Both the position numbers and the translations under genes were made by a program. Positions 1 through 6,906 of a stretch of DNA of 17,949 nucleotides are shown here, in pieces; within the stretch, counting starts at the first letter, position 1; every line of letters starts with the position of its first letter. Below the pieces are notes generated by a model, which saw only the letters and a list, made by a program, of their open reading frames with translations, had not been told where the DNA came from and did not search any database. The DNA lies in contig JBOHRF010000080.1 in NCBI GenBank assembly GCA_050732575.1, forward strand, positions 1 to 17,949, given 5' to 3'. The DNA comes from JBBDWZ01 sp050732575. Lineage in GTDB: Bacteria > Gemmatimonadota > Gemmatimonadetes > Longimicrobiales > RSA9.

Positions 1-81
1 ACTACGTTCACGACGACGATCGTCCCCTAATCGTCGTCATGAGCGTAGTCGTAGTCGTGCTCGTGCTCGTCTGTTGATCCG
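1..81. repeat. Hexamer array with hairpin, cut by the left window edge
   Basis: Bases 1-20 and 30-49 are inverted copies of each other around a 9-nt loop. The inner 9 bp (12-20 with 30-38) are perfect, and the whole 20-bp stem has one mismatch and one G-U type pair. The right arm continues to about 81 as hexamers of the type CGTAGT/CGTGCT, so the left arm probably continues beyond the window. The element lies downstream of the stop of the minus-strand gene at 126-677, the position expected of a transcription terminator. No T-run follows the stem, so a terminator role is inferred from position and folding only. Confidence 0.65.
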
Positions 82-98
82 TTAGACACCGTTAGACG
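79..98. repeat. Two-copy 10-nt tandem repeat
   Basis: The word CCGTTAGAC occurs twice with a 10-nt period, at 79-87 and 89-97. It sits between the hairpin array and the stop codon of the adjacent minus-strand gene. No function can be assigned. Confidence 0.6.
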
Positions 99-125
99 GG
101 TATTCCTGCGGTGGCCGGCAAAGTC

Positions 126-677
126 CTACCGCGTGGCGGTACTTTCCGAAACGGTGTCCGCTTCCTCGGTCTTGCCCTGAGCGTCCACTTCCCAGATGGC
201 CTGCACGGCCTCCTGGTTCAGTACGACATCGCCCAGGACCAGATTGACTTCCTTGGACGGCCGGCCACTGCGCATCAGCATGGCGTTGCGGATGGGAATG
301 AAATGTTGCTGCGATTCCAGGTAGTCACTCAGGCGTTGACGTTCCCCCAGATTGAGCCCGCCACGTACGAACAGTCCGCCTTCCAGCTGCAACTCGACTA
401 AACGAGGTGCCGTGGTGGGCGCGGCGCTCACGAGCGGGATGTCGCCATCCAGGGATGCGGCCCATAATACTTGCGGCACGCGCAGCACGGCGTGCTGGGC
501 GCGCTCATTGGTCGTGGTCCAATGCGCGCCGCGCAGGTTTACGTAGTTCTTTCGGTTGGCCAACCAGGACGCCAGTGACTGACCCTCCGCCAGGCTGGCA
601 TGAGCCTCGATCTGGCGGAAATCGCGCAAAAACAGGCGCAAACGCCGGATGTGGGCCTTAGTTGCATCGATCGCCAT
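126..677 (-). CDS. Uncharacterised protein with two copies of one domain
   Basis: This 183-residue protein has no signal peptide, membrane segment or known catalytic motif. The ATG at 677 is chosen because AGAGGA lies 7 nt upstream; the open frame continues to 1097 but that part overlaps the divergent gene and looks non-coding. Residues about 12-79 and 93-163 align with each other at identical spacing. For example SLASWLANRKNYVNLRGA corresponds to RLSDYLESQQHFIPIRNA, and both copies are followed by a beta-rich stretch (VLRVPQVLWAAS and VNLVLGDVVLNQEA). It is therefore an internal duplication of a domain of about 65-70 residues. The second copy resembles small uncharacterised domains (DUF6812-like) from memory, which I could not verify. 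It is followed by a hairpin array and probably transcribed alone. Confidence 0.75.
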   Translation of the reverse strand: MAIDATKAHIRRLRLFLRDFRQIEAHASLAEGQSLASWLANRKNYVNLRGAHWTTTNERAQHAVLRVPQVLWAASLDGDIPLVSAAPTTAPRLVELQLEGGLFVRGGLNLGERQRLSDYLESQQHFIPIRNAMLMRSGRPSKEVNLVLGDVVLNQEAVQAIWEVDAQGKTEEADTVSESTATR

Positions 678-990
678 GGATTTGTCCTCTTGGATAATTC
701 GGCCGTGGGGAGGGCGGACGGCCTGTCTAGAACATGCGTCTGAGCGGCATGGCTGGCAAGTTTTGTATGGAACTTCCGGCGCGTAGGAACTGTACGCAGG
801 GCGGGTCTGGTCCCGGAACCGGCCGGATGGGTCCCTCAACACAGGAGCAGGGACGAAAGGCATCGCTAACCGTGGCCAGGGGCTTGAACTCAGCGGCCAC
901 TGTGCCGCAACTTCGAGGCGCGGATCGGTCAAGTGCATGGGCACGAAAGGACCGGTCGGCCCCCCGGCGTATGAGAATTCGTCATTAGCA
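678..990. other. Divergent intergenic region, about 310 bp
   Basis: This is the gap between two divergent genes (starts at 677 minus and 991 plus), so it must hold both promoters. I see no confident -35/-10 pair, no long inverted repeat and none of the periodic arrays that mark other boundaries. Open frames crossing it show no recognisable protein. An AT-rich patch near 690-700 is the best candidate for the minus-strand -10 region. Confidence 0.5.
685..690 (-). promoter_or_regulatory. Shine-Dalgarno site that fixes the start at 677
   Basis: On the minus strand AGAGGA precedes the ATG at 677 by 7 nt. It is the best ribosome-binding site anywhere in the longer open frame and supports the short 183-residue reading of the gene. 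Confidence 0.65.
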
Positions 991-1704
991 ATGATTCGGC
1001 AACCGCTCGCGCTGGCTCTCACAGTTCTGACCGCCGGTGTTGCGCCCGTCCAGGCGCAGCAATCCGGCACTCGCATCAATTTCACGGGCATCATCACGGA
1101 TCAGGCAGCCGGCACACCCGTCATTGGCGCGGTGATCGAGCTTCCCGCGCTGCGCCGGCATGCGCTCACCGACGGCAACGGACGCTTTGTCATGACCGCG
1201 ATCCGGCCCGGGAAACACAACATGGTGGTCAGTCACCTGGGCTACAAAACACTGGTAAAAGAGCAGACCATCGCGGAAGGCGAACTGTTGAACATCATGC
1301 TGGAAGCGGACCCGGTCATGCTGCGCGGCATCGAGGTGCAGGTGGACCGGCTAGCCTCACGCCGACAGGGCGTGGGTATCTCGGTGGAAGCCATTCAGCG
1401 CCATGAACTGCTCAACACGGCGGCGTTTTCCGCAGGCGAGTTCGTGCGCCAGCGCATGATGATGCGCGTGTGCGCGAACGGTCGCGGTGCGTGTGTGCAG
1501 CGGCGCGGCCAATTGCTGCCCCCCATTATCTACATCGACGAGCGACGGGCCTTCGGTCTGGACGAACTGGAAGCGTACCCCACGTACGATATTTATCTGG
1601 TGGAGTCCTACGAGGGCGGGCGCATAATCCGAATCTATACGACCTGGTTCATGCAGAATCTGGCACGCAACAAAGTCTTGCTGCAACAACTCATCATCCG
1701 CTGA
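991..1704 (+). CDS. Secreted orphan carboxypeptidase-regulatory/TonB-plug-like protein
   Basis: The protein is 237 residues long. Residues 1-22 form a signal peptide ending VQA before QQ, so it is exported. Residues about 30-105 match the carboxypeptidase regulatory-like beta-sandwich found at the N-terminus of SusC-type TonB-dependent transporters (FTGIITDQAAGTPVIGA, then TDGNGRF, then a GYKT turn). The rest (about 110-237) resembles a plug domain: LRGIEVQV, and later PIIYIDERRAF followed by IYLVESYEGG. No beta-barrel follows, so it cannot be a complete transporter. Such short forms are common in Gemmatimonadota and Bacteroidota, and their role is unknown. The ATG at 991 is chosen because the signal peptide begins there, although the ribosome-binding site is weak. 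The gene converges on ruvA with a 13-bp gap. Confidence 0.75.
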   Translation: MIRQPLALALTVLTAGVAPVQAQQSGTRINFTGIITDQAAGTPVIGAVIELPALRRHALTDGNGRFVMTAIRPGKHNMVVSHLGYKTLVKEQTIAEGELLNIMLEADPVMLRGIEVQVDRLASRRQGVGISVEAIQRHELLNTAAFSAGEFVRQRMMMRVCANGRGACVQRRGQLLPPIIYIDERRAFGLDELEAYPTYDIYLVESYEGGRIIRIYTTWFMQNLARNKVLLQQLIIR

Positions 1705-1717
1705 GCGGGTCAGTTCG

Positions 1718-2308
1718 CTACTTCCCCACTTGTGACAACGCAGCTTTGATCAATTCAATGCCCACTAGACGACCCTGTTCGTCGAGTGCGCGACGCACCG
1801 CGGCGGTTGCCTCCGTCGCGGAGTAGCCCAACGCGACCAGCGTAGCCACGGCTTCTTCCGCAGTACGTCCTTCCGCGCGGCGGCCCGGTGCAACCAGCGC
1901 AATGTCACCCAGCCGGTCCGCCAACTCCACGGTCAGTTTTTCTGCTTTCTTGCTGCCCAGGCCCGGGATCTGACGGAGCGCGGCAATGTCCTTGCTGGTA
2001 ATGGCGGCAATCAGCCGATCCGGCGAGAGCGTAGATAGCATGTTGAGCGCGAGCCGCGGCCCCACGCCCGATGCGCTGAGCAGACGGCTGAATAAGGCAC
2101 GCTCGCCAGCCGTGAGGAAGCCGAACAACTCGTGCGCGTCGTCGCGTACCACCAGGTAGGTCAACAGCTCGACTTCGGCACCCGCTCCGGGCAAACGCTC
2201 ATAGACCGTGAGTGGGATCTGAATTTCGTACGTGACGCCACCGCTGGTCGTCACTTCCACGACGCCCAGGTCACGGCGAACCAGCGTACCGGCAACGCGG
2301 CTGATCAT
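1718..2308 (-). CDS. ruvA: Holliday junction branch migration protein RuvA
   Basis: RuvA binds four-way DNA junctions as a tetramer and loads the RuvB motor in recombinational repair. The 196-residue length is normal. The N-terminal OB-fold domain (1-65) begins MISRVAGTLV. Two helix-hairpin-helix motifs follow at about 78-92 (SGVGPRLALNMLS) and 112-128 (RQIPGLGSKKAEKL). The C-terminal RuvB-binding domain (about 150-196) contains EEAVATLVALGYSATEA. The ATG at 2308 overlaps the ruvC stop as ATGA, giving translational coupling. It is the last gene of the unit and ends 13 bp from the convergent gene at 991-1704. RuvB is not in the window. Confidence 0.97.
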   Translation of the reverse strand: MISRVAGTLVRRDLGVVEVTTSGGVTYEIQIPLTVYERLPGAGAEVELLTYLVVRDDAHELFGFLTAGERALFSRLLSASGVGPRLALNMLSTLSPDRLIAAITSKDIAALRQIPGLGSKKAEKLTVELADRLGDIALVAPGRRAEGRTAEEAVATLVALGYSATEATAAVRRALDEQGRLVGIELIKAALSQVGK

Positions 2309-2832
2309 TTGGTGACGGCCGGTGACGGTGAAGGTGACATGAGCGATCGGATGCGGTTCAGCAGCACAGCATTGCAATGACAGAGCGCTACGGCCACTCC
2401 ATCGGCGGCGTCGGCCGGCTGCGGAGGCGTTTTCAGTTGCAACAGGCGCTGAATCATGAACTGCACCTGCTCCTTGGTGGCGCGGCCGTGACCGACGACC
2501 GCGTTCTTGATTTCCGCAGGCGAGTATTCGGAAACGGGAATGTCGCGCATGGTGGCGGCCAGCAGTACTGCGCCGCGCGCATGCCCGAGAATCACCGTAG
2601 TGCGCACATTGCGCGCGTAGAACACACCTTCCACGGCCATGACCGCGGGCTGATGCCGGACAATGACATCGCCCAGGCCCAGATAGATTTCGCGCAGACG
2701 TTCGGCCAGCGGGCGGGACGCATCGGTCCGAATGACACCACACTCGATTAGCGAAACGGCGCCGCCGCCCTGACGGGCGACGACGCCGTAGCCCGTGGAG
2801 CCGGCGCCCGGGTCAACGCCCAACACGATCAC
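2305..2832 (-). CDS. ruvC: Crossover junction endodeoxyribonuclease RuvC
   Basis: RuvC is the dimeric, Mg2+-dependent RNase H-fold nuclease that resolves Holliday junctions. The protein has 175 residues, the usual size. The acidic active site is complete: D7 in VLGVDPG, E68 in AVEGVF, and D141 and D144 in PADAADGVAVALCH. The RNVRTT segment (about 74-79) and AEIKNAVVGHGRA are also typical. It starts with GTG at 2832, overlapping the yebC stop (GTGA), and its own stop overlaps the ruvA start. Confidence 0.97.
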   Translation of the reverse strand: MIVLGVDPGAGSTGYGVVARQGGGAVSLIECGVIRTDASRPLAERLREIYLGLGDVIVRHQPAVMAVEGVFYARNVRTTVILGHARGAVLLAATMRDIPVSEYSPAEIKNAVVGHGRATKEQVQFMIQRLLQLKTPPQPADAADGVAVALCHCNAVLLNRIRSLMSPSPSPAVTK

Positions 2833-3578
2833 GCGCCAGCCTCGGCCAGTACGGCCTCATCGATATCGAGGTTGGAGTACACCTTCTGTACATCGTCGAG
2901 CTCTTCCACCGCTTCCAGCAACTTCAACAACTTGGGCACATCGGCGCCGGCCACGTGCATGGTGGTTTTGGGCACCATGGCGATTTCCACATCCTGAAAC
3001 TGAATGCCCTGCCGCCGCAAACCTTCCTGCACCGCGTGAAACGAGGTGACATCGGTTGACACCGTATACATCTCACCATCGCGTTGAAGATCCTGCGCAC
3101 CGGCCTCCAGCGCGGCCATCAGGGCAGCATCTTCATCGTAGCGGGCAGCATTGACATAGATCTGGCCCTTACGCTCGAATTGCCAGGCCACGGAGCCACT
3201 GGCGCCCAGCGTGCCGCCGTGCCGACTCAGCGCGTGACGCAGATCGGCGACCGTGCGATTGGCGTTGTCCGTGACCGCTTCCACGTACAGGGCAACGCCA
3301 CCAGGGCCATACCCTTCGTATGCGATCTCCTGGTACTCGACGCCTTCCAGTTCGCCCGTGCCCTTCTTGATGGCGCGATCGATGTTCTCGTTGGGCATGT
3401 TCGCGGCTTTGGCCGTATCCACGGCCAGGCGCAGCCGCGGGTTGAAGGCCGGATCGCCGCCGCCTGACCTGGCTGCTACTGTGATTTCCCGCGCCAGCCG
3501 TGTGAAATGCTGACCGCGACGTTTGTCCGTTACCGCTTTCTTGCGCTTGATCTGCGCCCATTTGCTATGACCCGCCAT
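2829..3578 (-). CDS. yebC: YebC/TACO1-family protein
   Basis: The YebC/TACO1 family acts in the cytoplasm and has been described both as a transcriptional regulator and as a factor that helps ribosomes pass proline stretches. The protein has 249 residues, which is standard. It begins with the signature MAGHSKWAQIKRKK, followed by GQHFTRLAREITVAARSGG and NPRLRLAVDTAKAANMP; EEL/DDVQKVYSN lies near the C-terminus. The ATG at 3578 is used because the signature starts there, and AAGGCGGGA lies just upstream; the open frame extends to 3608. It overlaps ruvC by 4 bp, the common yebC-ruvC-ruvA order. The gap to the upstream ArsC-like gene is 42 bp. Confidence 0.96.
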   Translation of the reverse strand: MAGHSKWAQIKRKKAVTDKRRGQHFTRLAREITVAARSGGGDPAFNPRLRLAVDTAKAANMPNENIDRAIKKGTGELEGVEYQEIAYEGYGPGGVALYVEAVTDNANRTVADLRHALSRHGGTLGASGSVAWQFERKGQIYVNAARYDEDAALMAALEAGAQDLQRDGEMYTVSTDVTSFHAVQEGLRRQGIQFQDVEIAMVPKTTMHVAGADVPKLLKLLEAVEELDDVQKVYSNLDIDEAVLAEAGA

Positions 3579-3620
3579 GCGTCCCGCCTTGACTCGATTC
3601 TGCGCCAATGTAGTAACGAC

Positions 3621-3968
3621 TCACGCTTCCAGCCACGCCTTCCACACGGCCTCGGCCGCGCCAATGCTCAGCTGATTTCCGTGACGCACCAGCGGCAACT
3701 TGAGCACCAGCGGCTCCGCGGCAAGTTTCTCCAGCCAGCGCTCATCCGATAGCTGGGCATGCGCCAGTCCCAGGGCCGCAAAACGCCGCGATTCCCGATC
3801 CACCAGCGCGGACACGCCCAACTTCTGCGCAAACCGCTTGAGCTCGCCCAACGACGCGTCGCGTATATCCAGATCCACGAAATGCGTTTTGATGCGCCGT
3901 TCAGCAAAAAAACGCAATGCCTTGCGCGTGTCCGCACTCTTCCTGGTCCCAAAGACCTGAACTTCCAT
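3621..3968 (-). CDS. ArsC/Spx-like protein without the catalytic cysteine
   Basis: This 115-residue protein has the thioredoxin-like fold of the ArsC/Spx/YffB family. The N-terminus EVQVFGTRKSADTRKALRFF aligns with the family pattern in which a cysteine precedes DTRKA. Here that position is Ser11, and I see no cysteine anywhere in the protein, so arsenate reduction by the usual thiol chemistry is not possible. The middle part (FVDLDIRDASLGELKRF) and C-terminal part (PLVLKLPLVRHGNQLSIG) match the family well. It may be a binding or regulatory member. The start at 3968 is the family-consistent ATG but has a weak ribosome-binding site. It is probably the first gene of the yebC-ruvC-ruvA unit. 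Confidence 0.8.
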   Translation of the reverse strand: MEVQVFGTRKSADTRKALRFFAERRIKTHFVDLDIRDASLGELKRFAQKLGVSALVDRESRRFAALGLAHAQLSDERWLEKLAAEPLVLKLPLVRHGNQLSIGAAEAVWKAWLEA

Positions 3969-3979
3969 ATCGCGGTCAC

Positions 3980-3994
3980 ACGTTCTCGTTCACG
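3980..3994. repeat. ACGTTCTCGTTCA word, copy 1
   Basis: The 13-mer at 3980-3992 is repeated exactly in direct orientation at 4314-4326, inside the left arm of the hairpin element. It is also an imperfect inverted partner of the right arm around 4376-4394. It sits just upstream of the ArsC-like gene start. Confidence 0.6.
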
Positions 3995-4043
3995 CTAAGA
4001 GCCTGTTCGACCAGGAGAGCCATGCGTTCGGTTCACCATGTTC

Positions 4044-4163
4044 GGGAGCGGGAGCGCATAACGGGAGCAGGCGCGGCCGGGGGCGCGTGCCGGCCTACCG
4101 ATGATCGGTGCGCACAGGCCCGCTCCCGCCTGCTCCCGCTCCTACTCCCGCTCCAGGCTCCCG
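4044..4163. repeat. Inverted array of GGGAGC-type hexamers
   Basis: The left part (4044-4073) is built of CGGGAG units and the right part (4121-4163) of their complement CTCCCG. The core CGGGAGCAGGCG at 4062-4073 has an exact inverted copy at 4127-4138, and outer units pair imperfectly. A near-palindrome, ACCGAT-G-ATCGGT, lies in the loop around 4097-4109. The whole can fold into a long branched stem. It has no T-run and no obvious coding content. Confidence 0.65.
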
Positions 4164-4313
4164 CATTATGGTAGCCGGCCGTTGGACCACTCAGCAGCGC
4201 GCGGCTCGGGATGGCAACGGGACCGTTGCTCGTTGACTCGAAACGTTGCGCGTACGTGGACGGCGGATCTGAACGTTGGGCAGCGCAGGCCAAACCCATC
4301 CAGGGCACCGTCC

Positions 4314-4394
4314 ACGTTCTCGTTCAAGCTGACGTTTTCGCTCACGGCCGTTCCCGGGTTTCGTGAGCGAGAACGTGAACGAAAGCGAGAACGT
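4314..4394 (-). terminator. Long imperfect hairpin after the serine hydrolase gene
   Basis: Two 33-nt arms, 4314-4346 and 4362-4394, pair at 26 of 33 positions around a 15-nt loop. Both ends of the stem are perfect (9 bp each). The arms are made of CGTTCTC/CGTTCAC-type words. On the minus strand the stem begins 3 nt after the TAG stop at 4398-4400, so it should form at the 3' end of that mRNA. I call it a terminator on position and structure; there is no U-tract. The loop-side part of the left arm also matches the 5' leader of the same gene in inverted orientation (5801-5821). Confidence 0.6.
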
Positions 4395-4397
4395 GAT

Positions 4398-5777
4398 CTA
4401 GGTTCTCAGAAATCGAATGTTGCGCACGCGCCCGGCCTCCACCGTGAAGCCGGTTACTCGACCGTCTCCGTTGCGCTGGAAGCGGTACACCATACTGCCG
4501 GCCCGAAAGACGTCGCGCTCGGCCGGCTCGAGGGAGCGCTCGGCGGGAAGGCCACCCTTCATGCGCAACTGCGTACCCACGATCTCGATGGTATAAACCG
4601 CGTTCAACTCATCGCTGCGATAGCTGCCCACATAGTCATCGCCATTCACCCGGCCAGGCGCAGCTTTCTCCGCCGGTGTGCTCACCCGAACGTTGGGAAC
4701 AACCGCAACGGGCGGCGCCAGACGATCGGCCAGGTACAGGTGGGCGACCTGGTTGGTCAGATTGGAAGGTGTGATGTCATTTCCGTTGCACAACGCTATG
4801 ACCGTGAAACGCTGCTCCGGAAAACGAACCAGGTCGGCCTGAAACCCCATGAGGGAACCGCCGTGCCGCACGGTGGGCAGGCCGCGATGCTGTCCAACCT
4901 GCAATCCGAACGCATAACCCAGCGTATCACCATTCAACTGCACACCGCGCGTGTGCATCAACTCCAGAAAACCACGACCCAGCTTGTTGTCGTAGAAATT
5001 TCGATCCCAGAGCAGCAGGTCAGCCAGCGTGGTATAGAGGCCGCCGGCACCGATCTTGTCGAAGTTCAGCAGGTAACTGATTCGATAGCCAGCACCCTCG
5101 GGCGCATAACTGATGGTGCGCTGTGGAAAGATGTGGTAAGGCTCATCGTGGAAGTGCGTGTTGCGCATGCCCAATGGCTGAAAGATGCGCTCCGCGGCAA
5201 ACTCGCGCAGCGATTTGCCGCTCACGCGCTTTACGATCTGCGCCAGCAGCAAATAACCCGAGTTGCTGTACAGGTAATCACTGCCGGGCGCAAAGTTGAG
5301 TTCCTTCTGGCGCGCGATCAGGGCAATGGCGTCGTTCTCCGGGAATACATCTTCCATGCGAATGCCGGCCAACGACATGAGTCCGTAGATGTCACGCACG
5401 CCGGCCGTGTGATGCACGAGCTGGCGCACGGTCATAGGCGGCAGATGGCCAACTTCCGGCACGTATTTGCTCACCGGATCCTCGAGTCCGATCCGGCCAT
5501 CCAGGGCCAGCAAGGCGATGGCGGCAGCCGTGAATTGTTTGGACACGGAACCCACGTAGTAGACCATGTCGGGCCCGTTCGGGATGCCGTAGTCCAGGTT
5601 GGCGCTGCCGTATCCTTTTTGGTAGACCAGCTGGCCGTTTTGCACTACACCTAGCGCGCAGCCCGGGGAATCCTTGCGATCGTAACGGGCAAAGATGGCG
5701 TCGATCTGGGCGGGCGTTTGGGCGGCGGCTGGTTGTGTAACCGCCAGCAACAGAGTCAGCGGAAGCGCGTTTTTCAT
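4398..5777 (-). CDS. Secreted serine hydrolase, beta-lactamase (class C/PBP-like) fold
   Basis: The protein has 459 residues. Residues 1-19 form a signal peptide (AAA before QTP), placing it in the periplasm or outside. The catalytic set of the class C beta-lactamase/DD-peptidase fold is complete: SxxK is S77-V-S-K80, YxN is Y170-S-N172, and H305-G-G307 stands at the KTG position. FAPGSDYLYSNSGYLLL and the VHHTAGVRDI segment are typical of this family. Residues about 350-459 form a separate beta-rich C-terminal domain. Substrates in the family range from peptidoglycan peptides to esters and cannot be read from sequence. It appears to be monocistronic: a hairpin follows the stop, and the leader carries an inverted copy of part of that hairpin. 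Confidence 0.88.
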   Translation of the reverse strand: MKNALPLTLLLAVTQPAAAQTPAQIDAIFARYDRKDSPGCALGVVQNGQLVYQKGYGSANLDYGIPNGPDMVYYVGSVSKQFTAAAIALLALDGRIGLEDPVSKYVPEVGHLPPMTVRQLVHHTAGVRDIYGLMSLAGIRMEDVFPENDAIALIARQKELNFAPGSDYLYSNSGYLLLAQIVKRVSGKSLREFAAERIFQPLGMRNTHFHDEPYHIFPQRTISYAPEGAGYRISYLLNFDKIGAGGLYTTLADLLLWDRNFYDNKLGRGFLELMHTRGVQLNGDTLGYAFGLQVGQHRGLPTVRHGGSLMGFQADLVRFPEQRFTVIALCNGNDITPSNLTNQVAHLYLADRLAPPVAVVPNVRVSTPAEKAAPGRVNGDDYVGSYRSDELNAVYTIEIVGTQLRMKGGLPAERSLEPAERDVFRAGSMVYRFQRNGDGRVTGFTVEAGRVRNIRFLRT

Positions 5778-5800
5778 CGAGGCGACTCGGATTGAGTTTT

Positions 5801-5827
5801 GAACGGCCGAAAGCGAAAACGAAAGCG
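5801..5827. repeat. Periodic CGAAAG array in the leader, inverted match to the 3' hairpin
   Basis: The stretch is made of CGAAAG/CGAAAA hexamers. Bases 5801-5821 match the reverse complement of 4333-4353 at 19 of 21 positions. The two copies flank the serine hydrolase gene, one 24 nt upstream of its ATG and one inside its 3' hairpin, so the two ends of the mRNA could pair. Confidence 0.6.
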
Positions 5828-5890
5828 TCGGGAACGACTATCACCTCCGGGTCGCGGATGCAAATTGCGTTTCGCCCGCACCACGTCCAT

Positions 5891-5911
5891 ACGGCTCAGA
5901 CGGCTCAGACG
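5891..5911. repeat. 9-nt tandem repeat carrying two in-frame stops of the LigD gene
   Basis: ACGGCTCAG is repeated at 5891-5899 and 5900-5908. On the minus strand each copy holds an in-frame TGA, so the LigD gene ends with TGA GCC GTC TGA. The repeat therefore duplicates the stop codon. The next bases, 5881-5890, have an exact inverted copy at 10068-10077 in the leader of the same operon. Confidence 0.6.
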
Positions 5912-6906
5912 AAGCTGGCCAGGTCGAAGCGTCCGCGATTTTGGAGGAGCGGCTTCCACAGGTCACCCAGCTCGCGCAGGCGTGCGGGTACGTTGTCGAT
6001 GCGAAAGTCCTCCATGGCCATGCCCTGCCCGATCTCTTCCCAACTGACCGGTGTGGAAACCGTGGCCCGCGCGGTGGGCCGGATGCTGTAGATGGAGGCC
6101 AGCGTCCGACCCCAGGCGTTCTGATTGTAGTCCACCAACACGCGGTTCCTGGGTCGATTGGCCACCTTGTAGACCGCGGTCACCAGCCTGGGCGCGTGCC
6201 CTTCGAGTACTCTGGCCATTTCCTTGGTGAACGTCCACACCTGCTTCTGCGTCGGCCCGCGCACGATGGGCACGTAAACATGCACGCCTTTGGAGCCCGT
6301 GGTCTTGGCGTAGGCATTCATTTTCAGCGCGCTCAGCGCCTCGTGCACGAGCAGCGCAGCCTCCAACACCATGGGAAAGGTCGCCTCCGGCCCGGGGTCC
6401 AGATCGAAGTGCAGGTAATCGGGCCGATCCACATCGTCACAGCGTGCATACCACTGGTTCAAGTCGATGCATCCGAGATTGATGATCCAGAGCAGAGTCG
6501 CCAGGTCCTGCACCATGGGGAAATTGATCATGTTGCCGGACTCGTGTTCGATGTGACACAACTCGATCCATTCCGGACGGGGCGACGGCGCGCGCTTCAT
6601 GAAGAAGAAGTCACCGGCTGCGCCATTGGGATACCGCTTCATGACCATGGCGCGATCTGTAATGTGCGGCAACAAATAGGGCGAGACATCCGCGTAGTAC
6701 TGCAGCAGATCGCGCTTGGTGATGCCTAGTTCCGGCCAGAACGGCTTGCCCAGGTTGGTCAACTTGACTTCCCGGTCGCCCACCGAGAGCACGACGTCCT
6801 TGCGTTCGTGCGGGATCTCGAGCGACTGGTGCGTGCGCTTTCTGGCGGCCGCACCCTGGCCTGCTACGCGCCGCGCGGGGTGATAGTCGCGGGTAGCGCG
6901 CTTCAC
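5905..6906 (-). CDS. Stand-alone LigD-type polymerase/primase domain protein
   Basis: The LigD polymerase domain belongs to the archaeo-eukaryotic primase superfamily and fills gaps with ribonucleotides in bacterial non-homologous end joining with Ku. The protein has 333 residues and is this domain alone, with no ligase or phosphoesterase domain. The active-site acids are visible: D168 and D170 in LHFDLDPG, and D259 in RVLVDYNQN. The nucleotide-binding motif TTGSKGVHVYVP (202-213) and the C-terminal SIRPTARATVSTPVSW are characteristic. Residues 1-35 are a basic extension. It starts with GTG at 6906, overlapping the upstream gene by 4 bp, and is last in a four-gene operon. No ku gene is visible. 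Confidence 0.92.
   Translation of the reverse strand: MKRATRDYHPARRVAGQGAAARKRTHQSLEIPHERKDVVLSVGDREVKLTNLGKPFWPELGITKRDLLQYYADVSPYLLPHITDRAMVMKRYPNGAAGDFFFMKRAPSPRPEWIELCHIEHESGNMINFPMVQDLATLLWIINLGCIDLNQWYARCDDVDRPDYLHFDLDPGPEATFPMVLEAALLVHEALSALKMNAYAKTTGSKGVHVYVPIVRGPTQKQVWTFTKEMARVLEGHAPRLVTAVYKVANRPRNRVLVDYNQNAWGRTLASIYSIRPTARATVSTPVSWEEIGQGMAMEDFRIDNVPARLRELGDLWKPLLQNRGRFDLASFV

Larger units (their letters stand above)
3969..4397. other. 429-bp intergenic region filled with repeats
   Basis: The gap lies upstream of the ArsC-like gene and downstream of the serine hydrolase, both minus strand. It holds three repeat elements: a CGTTCTCGTTCACG word at 3981-3994, a GGGAGC-type inverted array at 4044-4163, and a hairpin array at 4314-4394. 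The stretch 4164-4313 shows nothing recognisable. The ArsC-unit promoter should lie just above 3968, but I cannot point to one. Confidence 0.6.

Noticed and set aside
1..98. CRISPR array
   Set aside because: The repeats here and at the other boundaries are contiguous 6-12-nt units without spacers of constant length, and no cas genes are present.
678..1097. N-terminal extension of the open frame ending at 126 (start at 1097)
   Set aside because: It overlaps the divergent signal-peptide gene, its residues look like random GC-rich reading, and a good ribosome-binding site supports the ATG at 677.
3589..3617. Plus-strand TTGACT...TAGTAA promoter-like pair
   Set aside because: It would read antisense into the ArsC-like gene with no plus-strand gene to drive; chance match is likely.
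4101..5654. Long plus-strand open frame of 517 codons
   Set aside because: It is antisense to the serine hydrolase, whose signal peptide, SxxK, YxN and HGG motifs are all on the minus strand; the plus-strand product matches no family.
5837..5851. Strong GGAGGTGAT ribosome-binding site on the minus strand upstream of the serine hydrolase
   Set aside because: It is about 60-70 nt from the ATG at 5777, and the frame it would serve is a shadow that runs out of frame through the hydrolase gene.
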